Of a stretch of DNA of 64,000 bases, positions 58,646-64,000 are shown one piece after another (position 1 is the stretch's first letter; each line of letters begins with the position of its first letter). The position numbers were made by a program, and so were the translations under genes. This stretch comes from Meloidogyne chitwoodi. Taxonomy: Eukaryota; Nematoda; Chromadorea; Rhabditida; Meloidogynidae. A model generated the notes under the pieces. That model was given only the letters and a program-made list of their open reading frames with translations, did no database searches and was not told the origin of the DNA. The stretch lies in NCBI GenBank assembly GCA_015183035.1, contig JACZZP010000008.1, positions 1,860,001-1,924,000 on the forward strand, read 5' to 3'.

Positions 58646-59515
58646 TTAATTTAAATAAAAAGGCAACAAAACAATAATTAAATTAATTAATATAATATTC
58701 AAAGTAATTATTGCTGTTGAGGCTCCACCTACAACTGGAGGTTGAGGGGCAGGGCTAGGTGGAGGAAAAGTATTTGTTGTAGTTGAAGGAGTTGTGGTAG
58801 ATTGTTGAGGAGTTGTTGGCATAACTAAATATTTAAATTTAAAAAATATTTTTTGTATTTATTGGACTAATTATTATTAAAATATAACTCCTTTTTCTTC
58901 TTTATCTCTTTTTTATCATTAAAACTATTTCAATTTTATTTTATTATTTTAGGATGCCCATCTTTTAGAAAAATAATGTTTGAAAGTTTAATCTCGTCAT
59001 AGTGACACTCCTAGCTGTTTTGGTATAATATTTTACTCCTATTATAAGGACATCAAAACCTTTTTCCTTATAATTTTAATTTATCCCAATTTCCTTATAA
59101 CGAGAGTTTCTTTATAATTTTCATTCTATAAACCTCCAGTAGTGTTACTAGTCTCAACAATTGTTGTAGGCAAAGTTGTAGTAGTTAGAGTCATTTCTCT
59201 TAGTTCAACTGTTGAGTTTAAAGGAGGCATTGGCATAACAGTTTTTACCATTTCAGGAAAAGGAGTAAAAGATTTGGTTAATTGTTCTAATTCATTTAAT
59301 GATGGTGTTGTTGTTGTACCTTTTATTTAAAAATTTTTTATTTAAATTCTATTTAAAAATTATTTAAAATTAAATTTTAAGGGTATTAACCCTATTTAAA
59401 TATTATTTTTTTAAGTTTAATAACCTAAAGTTTCTTGAGGTGTATCAACCTCTCCGTTTGTAAAAAAGGCTTGCAAAAGAGTAATTAGTAATAATATTAA
59501 ATAATATTTCATCAT
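58646..59515 (-). CDS. small secreted Thr/Pro-rich protein, probably GPI-anchored (151 aa)
   Basis: Three exons (59515-59425, 59319-59134, 58824-58646) give 152 codons in phase. Signal peptide MMKYYLILLLITLLQAFF, then a short mature part rich in Thr and Pro (TTTTLPTTIVETSNTTGG; PTTPQQSTTTPSTTTNTFPP; PSPAPQPPVVGGAST), likely O-glycosylated, and a C-terminal hydrophobic tail (IITLNIILINLIIVLLPFYL) with almost no residues after it. This arrangement, with small residues GGAS before the tail, fits a GPI-attachment signal. No fold is recognised. A surface-coat mucin is the simplest role, by inference. Confidence 0.78.
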
Positions 59516-60841
59516 CTAAAAAATAAATTTAAAAAAATAAAAAAAGGGTCTCTTCTGATAGGTTGAAGAGTTTTAAATAGCCGTAAACTTAACAAAGTAA
59601 AATTCTTTAATTTTTTTTCTGTTCAAGTAAATCAAAATCAAGGAAAAGTCTCTCTATATTTGGCAAATGTAAATAAATGTAAGGATAAAAAAGGTAAAAT
59701 GAAGCAAGCATTGAAGAAAATAAAAAGGCTGCGCAAACAGCTTTCCCTGCGCAATTTTAATATAAATCCAAAACTAATATCTCCACTCTCATAAAATCTC
59801 TTATCTTTTCCCTTTTAGTCAGAGGCGATATTATCCACGATGGCCACGCTTTTCGATTTTATTGATTAAATGATTTAATTGGGCAAATATGTTTAATTAA
59901 ATAAACAGTAATTTTTAGAAATTTTTAAAATTTTATTTTTATAATTTAGAAACTTTTAAAGTACTGGATTTTTTAATTAAACAAAGTTAAAAAAAGTTTT
60001 TATTGAGAACTTAAATTCTATTGCTTATAGTAGAGCGAAGAGAACATAGAGGGTAGAGCGAAAGGAACATTAAAAGTAAAACTTATAAAATTATTTAAAA
60101 AATCTTAAAATTATTAAAAATAATTTTAAAAGAATTAAACAAAATATTTATTCAAAATTTAAAAGCTCTAAGTCTTAATTTTTTAATTTTAAAAAGATTG
60201 TTCCTTTCACTCTACCTCATGTTCTCTTAGCACTACACTAATATTTTAAAAATTAATAATATCCTTAATATTTTCATATTTAATTAATTTAAATTTTATT
60301 CAGAATATAAATGTATTTATTTCTATATTTAATATTTACAAATAGGTATATATTACAAAAAATATATATATAATAATAATAAAACTAAATTTTTAAAAAT
60401 AAAATAATTGCGTAGAATTAATGAGATAAAATGAAAAAATATACAAATACAATAATATAATTTATTAAAGACTGGTACAGTATTTAGTAACAATTCAAAC
60501 AATAAAAATCGTTTAAATTGAAAAACTTAATTTTTGTTAGACACAAAGAGTCCCCTAAACAGAAACAAACTTTATTTTAAATTAATTTTAATCAAAATTA
60601 ATTTTAAAAATCTCCAAATAATTTTAAAATAAACTAAATAACTTTAAAAATATTCTGAGTAGATCCCCTTTCTGTTGCAGTCCTTAATAAACCAAAATCT
60701 CGTTATAAATACACCATAAGAGGAAAAGTCATCCCAAGTGTATTTATGTATTACGAAATTTAAATTTAAAATATTCATTTAAAAAAAAGAAATTAATTGA
60801 TCAAGAATGCAACAAAAAATACAAAATTATTAACTTAATTT
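59516..60841. other. spacer holding one copy of a 400-bp repeat
   Basis: 59857-60256 is repeated at 61990-62392; the rest is AT-rich with no exon seen. Confidence 0.6.
59857..60256 (+). repeat. 400-bp dispersed repeat, copy 1
   Basis: Nearly identical to 61990-62392 (only a handful of differences seen). Its right part contains inverted repeats AGAGAACATAGAGGGTAGAG / CTCTACCTCATGTTCTCT of about 50 bases, so a MITE-like core (60024-60243) may drive its mobility. Confidence 0.92.
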
Positions 60842-63800
60842 TTAAATTTTCATTGCCACAATAGGTGAAATTTCTTTTTCTTCTTCTTTTTCATTTAATA
60901 AAATATTAGAGGTTTTATCTTGACCGTTATTTTCTCTTAAAAAAAATATATTAAATATTTAAAAAATAAAATAATTATATTTATTTACCTAAACCATTGA
61001 GCCAATTTATTAAAATTTTTTTGTATCCAACGAGTATTTGTTTGTAAAACTTCTAAGCGTTGTTTGAATACATCCAAATTTCTAAAATTAAAATATATAT
61101 TTATTTTTTAATTCTGAAAAAAATTCTGAAAATTTTCTAAAAAAATTCTGAATTCTTTTATAATTTTTTAAAAATAATATTTTTTTACTTTGTAGTTTTC
61201 TGGTTTTCACGAAGAAAATTTTCTACTTGATCAATAACTCTTTGGGATTTGCCAACTATTGATGAAGAAATAATTGAACGTAATAAGGTTTGTTGCTCTT
61301 TGAAACTTTAAAAAAATAAAATTAAATAAAAATAATTATTAGAGGGACGTTTGGGTGCGACGATCAATCTCAGCACCAAAACGTCCGATTTTTAAATTTT
61401 TTACTCATGATAAATTCGTGGCCAACGATCAATGAAAAAATCCAAAATAATTTTCTTTCCAATAATACGACTTGAAACATGTGTAAAAACTGAAGGTTTA
61501 TCTTGTAAACGAATAATTGAGCTATTAACATCACTGGCCATTGTAAGTAGCCTGAAAAAATTAATTTTTAAAAATTAATTTGAATAAAAATTAATTAAAT
61601 TGATAACATTTAGATTTTTAAAAATAATTTTAAACTTATTAAAGGGCAGAAAATAAAAGAAAATGGAAAGAGAACATTAAAAGAAGTAATACAATTTAAA
61701 GGACGTTTGGGTGCCAATAAATTTAAATTCATACATTTTTAAAGTGTGTGTATCTCTAGAACATGCTAATGCAACAAGTAAACGTTCTTTTTCTACTTGA
61801 ACAATTTCATTACGAAATAATTCCAAAATTAAATTCCAATCCTGTTCCGTTCCATAATGAACACCTTCACAATAAGCTAATGTTCGAAAAGGTACAGGTA
61901 CTTGAGAACATTGACTAGCCATCCTTCTTTTTTGTTTTTGAGGGTTTATAGAAGGTATTCTAAAATTTAAAAAAATTAATCTAATTTATTTTTATTGATT
62001 AAATTATTTAATTGGGCAAATATGTTTAATTAAATAAACAGTAATTTTTAGAAATTTTTAAAATTTTATTTTTATAATTTAGAAACTTTTAAAGTATTAA
62101 ATTTTTTAATTAAACAAAGTTAAAAAAAAAAGTTTTTATTGAGAACTTAAATTCTATTGCTTATAGTAGAGCGAAGAGAACATAGAGGGTAGAGCGAAAG
62201 GAACATTAAAAGTAAAACTTATAAAATTATTTAAAAAATCTTAAAATTATTAAAAATAATTTTAAAAGAATTAAACAAAATATTTATTCAAAATTTAAAA
62301 GCTTTAAGTCTTAATTTTTTAATTTTAAAAAGATTGTTCCTTTCACTCTACCTCATGTTCTCTTAGCACTACACTAATATTTTAAAAATTAAAAATAAAT
62401 AATACAAATTATTTTTGTTATTTTCTGATGTAGTATTAACATTTTCACTGCAAGTATCAACAAACTGACTGCGATAAATACCAAGAAGTGCATTGATACA
62501 ACGAGAATCTCGTAAAGTACACATTCTTTGAACAATACGTTGACGAAGAAGACTTAAAAATAAATAAAATGGTAAAAATAAAAAATATTAGACATACTCA
62601 TCAAAAAAATGTTTTTCACCCTCGTCATATTTCCATTCTCCAATTTTATCTAATTCACGGTCAAAAATTCCACCAATTAATAATTTTATATAAGCCTTAA
62701 AATAAAAATAATTTTTTAAAATATTAAAGAATTTATTAAAATAAATTAAGAGATAATTTATTAATTTAATTTAAAAAATATATTATATAAAAACCCTCAA
62801 ATCCTCAGTTTCAGGTTCATCATCAAAATAACTTTGTATTACATTAAAACCAGTTAAAGCAATTTCCCATGGTGGATATTCCTCTTCTTTTGCCAAATAT
62901 TGAGTTAAATTTAAAGTATCCTTTTTAAATAAATAATATTTTGTTTTAATTTTTAAAACAAAAAAACCTCATAAGGCAAATAACCTCCTTCTGCCAAAGT
63001 AAATGAATCATCAATTATACGTACACGGCTAGCCATTGAAAGTTGCTGTAAATAAATATGTATTAATTATTGTTAAATAAATAAATATTAAAAAAAAAAA
63101 GAAAAGAAAAAACCTTATGATTATCAAATAATTGTTGCCTAATTTGTTGCATTTCATCAGGTGAATATTGAACTCTATAAAATCCTTGTGAACGAATATT
63201 TAAAACAATTACATCCCCTGAAGTTGTTTCTAATTCTGTTGATTCTTTTAACCATTTCATTGGCTGATCAGTTCCATTAATACTCCACCATATTGGAACA
63301 TCCCAATTTGATATTATTTGTTCTTCTTCTTCTTTTTCAGAATTTTTTTTTACTAAAAAAAATTAAAATTATTTTTAAAATAATTTAAAGCTTAATTTAA
63401 ATATTAGAGTTGCTAAAATCAAAATTAAATTTCTCAATAAAAAATCCAAAAACTGCAGTATTTAAAAAAAAGAAATTTCATTAAATTTTTACCCAAAAAT
63501 TTATTTAATTTAATTATTTTTCACTCAAAAAAAAAATATATTTAAATAAATTACTATTATTTTCTGCTAATAATTTTGAAACATTTTCTTTATTTAATAC
63601 AATTTTATTATTATTATTTGTTGTTGTAATATTTGCTAATAAATTTTGTTGTTTAATTAAAGTATTATTATTTAAATTTGTTGTTTTTTCATCAATATTA
63701 TTAATTAATTTTTCATCAATACTATAATCGCCAACTATATGGTCTAGACGAAAACGTTGTTGAGTTAATAAAACTTTATTTGGAGAAATTCTTTTTACCT

Positions 63801-64000
63801 AATTTTTTAAAAATAAATAAAATATATATCAAATTATTTTTTATATAAACCTGCACAACAGGGAAACCTGTTTGTTCTGTCCAATATTTTGCAAATTGCT
63901 TAACATTGAAAGGTTGTCCACTGCTATCAAGTAGATTTGAAGGAACTGCTTCTGTTAAAGCATCCCATAGATCAGAATGTTCAGCATTATGATATTTGAA
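60842..64000 (-). CDS. M1-family aminopeptidase, C-terminal half (5' part beyond window)
   Basis: Zinc metallo-aminopeptidase of the M1 family (aminopeptidase N/ERAP type). Only the C-terminal half is present; the GAMEN and HExxH catalytic motifs would lie to the right. The window starts in the thermolysin-domain end (EHSDLWDALTEAVPSNLLDS; KQFAKYWTEQTGFPVVQVKR with the typical WTxQxGFPVV), then a beta-sandwich domain (VLNIRSQGFYRVQYSPDEM) and the ERAP1-C-like helical domain (ASRVRIIDDSFTLAEGGYL; GTEQDWNLILELFRNE; ALACSRDTHTLKM; RIIGKKIILDFFIDRWP; KNLDVFKQRLEVLQTNTRWI). It ends SPIVAMKI. Asn-rich and Glu-rich insertions interrupt the region around 63300-63720. The intron at about 61960-62408 contains the second 400-bp repeat. 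About 13 exons in the window. Confidence 0.92.
61990..62392 (+). repeat. 400-bp dispersed repeat, copy 2 (in an aminopeptidase intron)
   Basis: Second copy of 59857-60256 in the same orientation, 1.7 kb away, filling an intron of the aminopeptidase gene. No coding capacity. Confidence 0.92.

Overview
This is a eukaryotic, very AT-rich window from a nematode, most likely a tylenchid plant parasite such as a root-knot nematode (Meloidogyne). The genus is inferred from composition, from the very short introns (many 40-60 nt, TTTTAG/TTTAAG acceptors) and from the gene set. Genes are split into many small exons, so coordinates below are gene spans and key exon limits are given in the text.

Layout. 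1-2420 (-): BAHD1-like BAH-domain protein, 3' end outside. 2421-6780: AT-rich spacer. 6781-8455 (-): unrecognised Asn-rich 412-aa protein. 10190-11247 (+): secreted His/Gly-rich protein with two GC-AG introns. 11860-15913 (-): FAN1 nuclease. 17272-21009 (+): Headcase (HECA) family gene in which the conserved domain is present three times in frame, with two non-autonomous DNA transposons in one intron. 22195-22585: decayed bacterial ftsY fragment interrupted by a hAT-type MITE. 22833-23644 (+): small unknown protein. 24696-30737 (+): exportin-7. 31367-32522 (-): glutaredoxin-3. 32672-35597 (-): NELF-B. 36359-38366 (-): Pellino. 39009-39512: tight palindrome made of two broken fatty-acid-binding-protein copies. 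39792-41726 (-): unknown coiled-coil/acidic protein. 42209-42744 (+): intact fatty-acid-binding protein. 43160-44497 (-): GID8. 44825-46915 (-): Arp2. 47455-51182 (-): mitochondrial ABCB10-like transporter. 51891-53416 (-): EI24/EPG-4. 54705-56606 (+): cuticle collagen. 57881-58027: GC-rich orphan ORF. 58646-59515 (-): small secreted, probably GPI-anchored protein. 60842-64000 (-): C-terminal half of an M1 aminopeptidase.

Most genes are unrelated housekeeping functions (transcription pausing, nuclear export, ubiquitin ligases, actin branching, DNA repair, autophagy, redox), and I see no metabolic cluster. The most notable signals are the in-frame triplication of the Headcase domain (508 codons, every junction phase-compatible), a fossil of bacterial ftsY, the FABP palindrome that could form a hairpin RNA matching the intact gene 3 kb away, a NELF-B gene in a nematode although C. 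elegans lacks NELF, and six different tRNA-like sequences that all lie in introns in the sense orientation of the host gene. Several repeat families (ATTCTGATTT arrays, GACAAAATGTC repeats, an 85-bp repeat, a 400-bp repeat) recur across introns and spacers.
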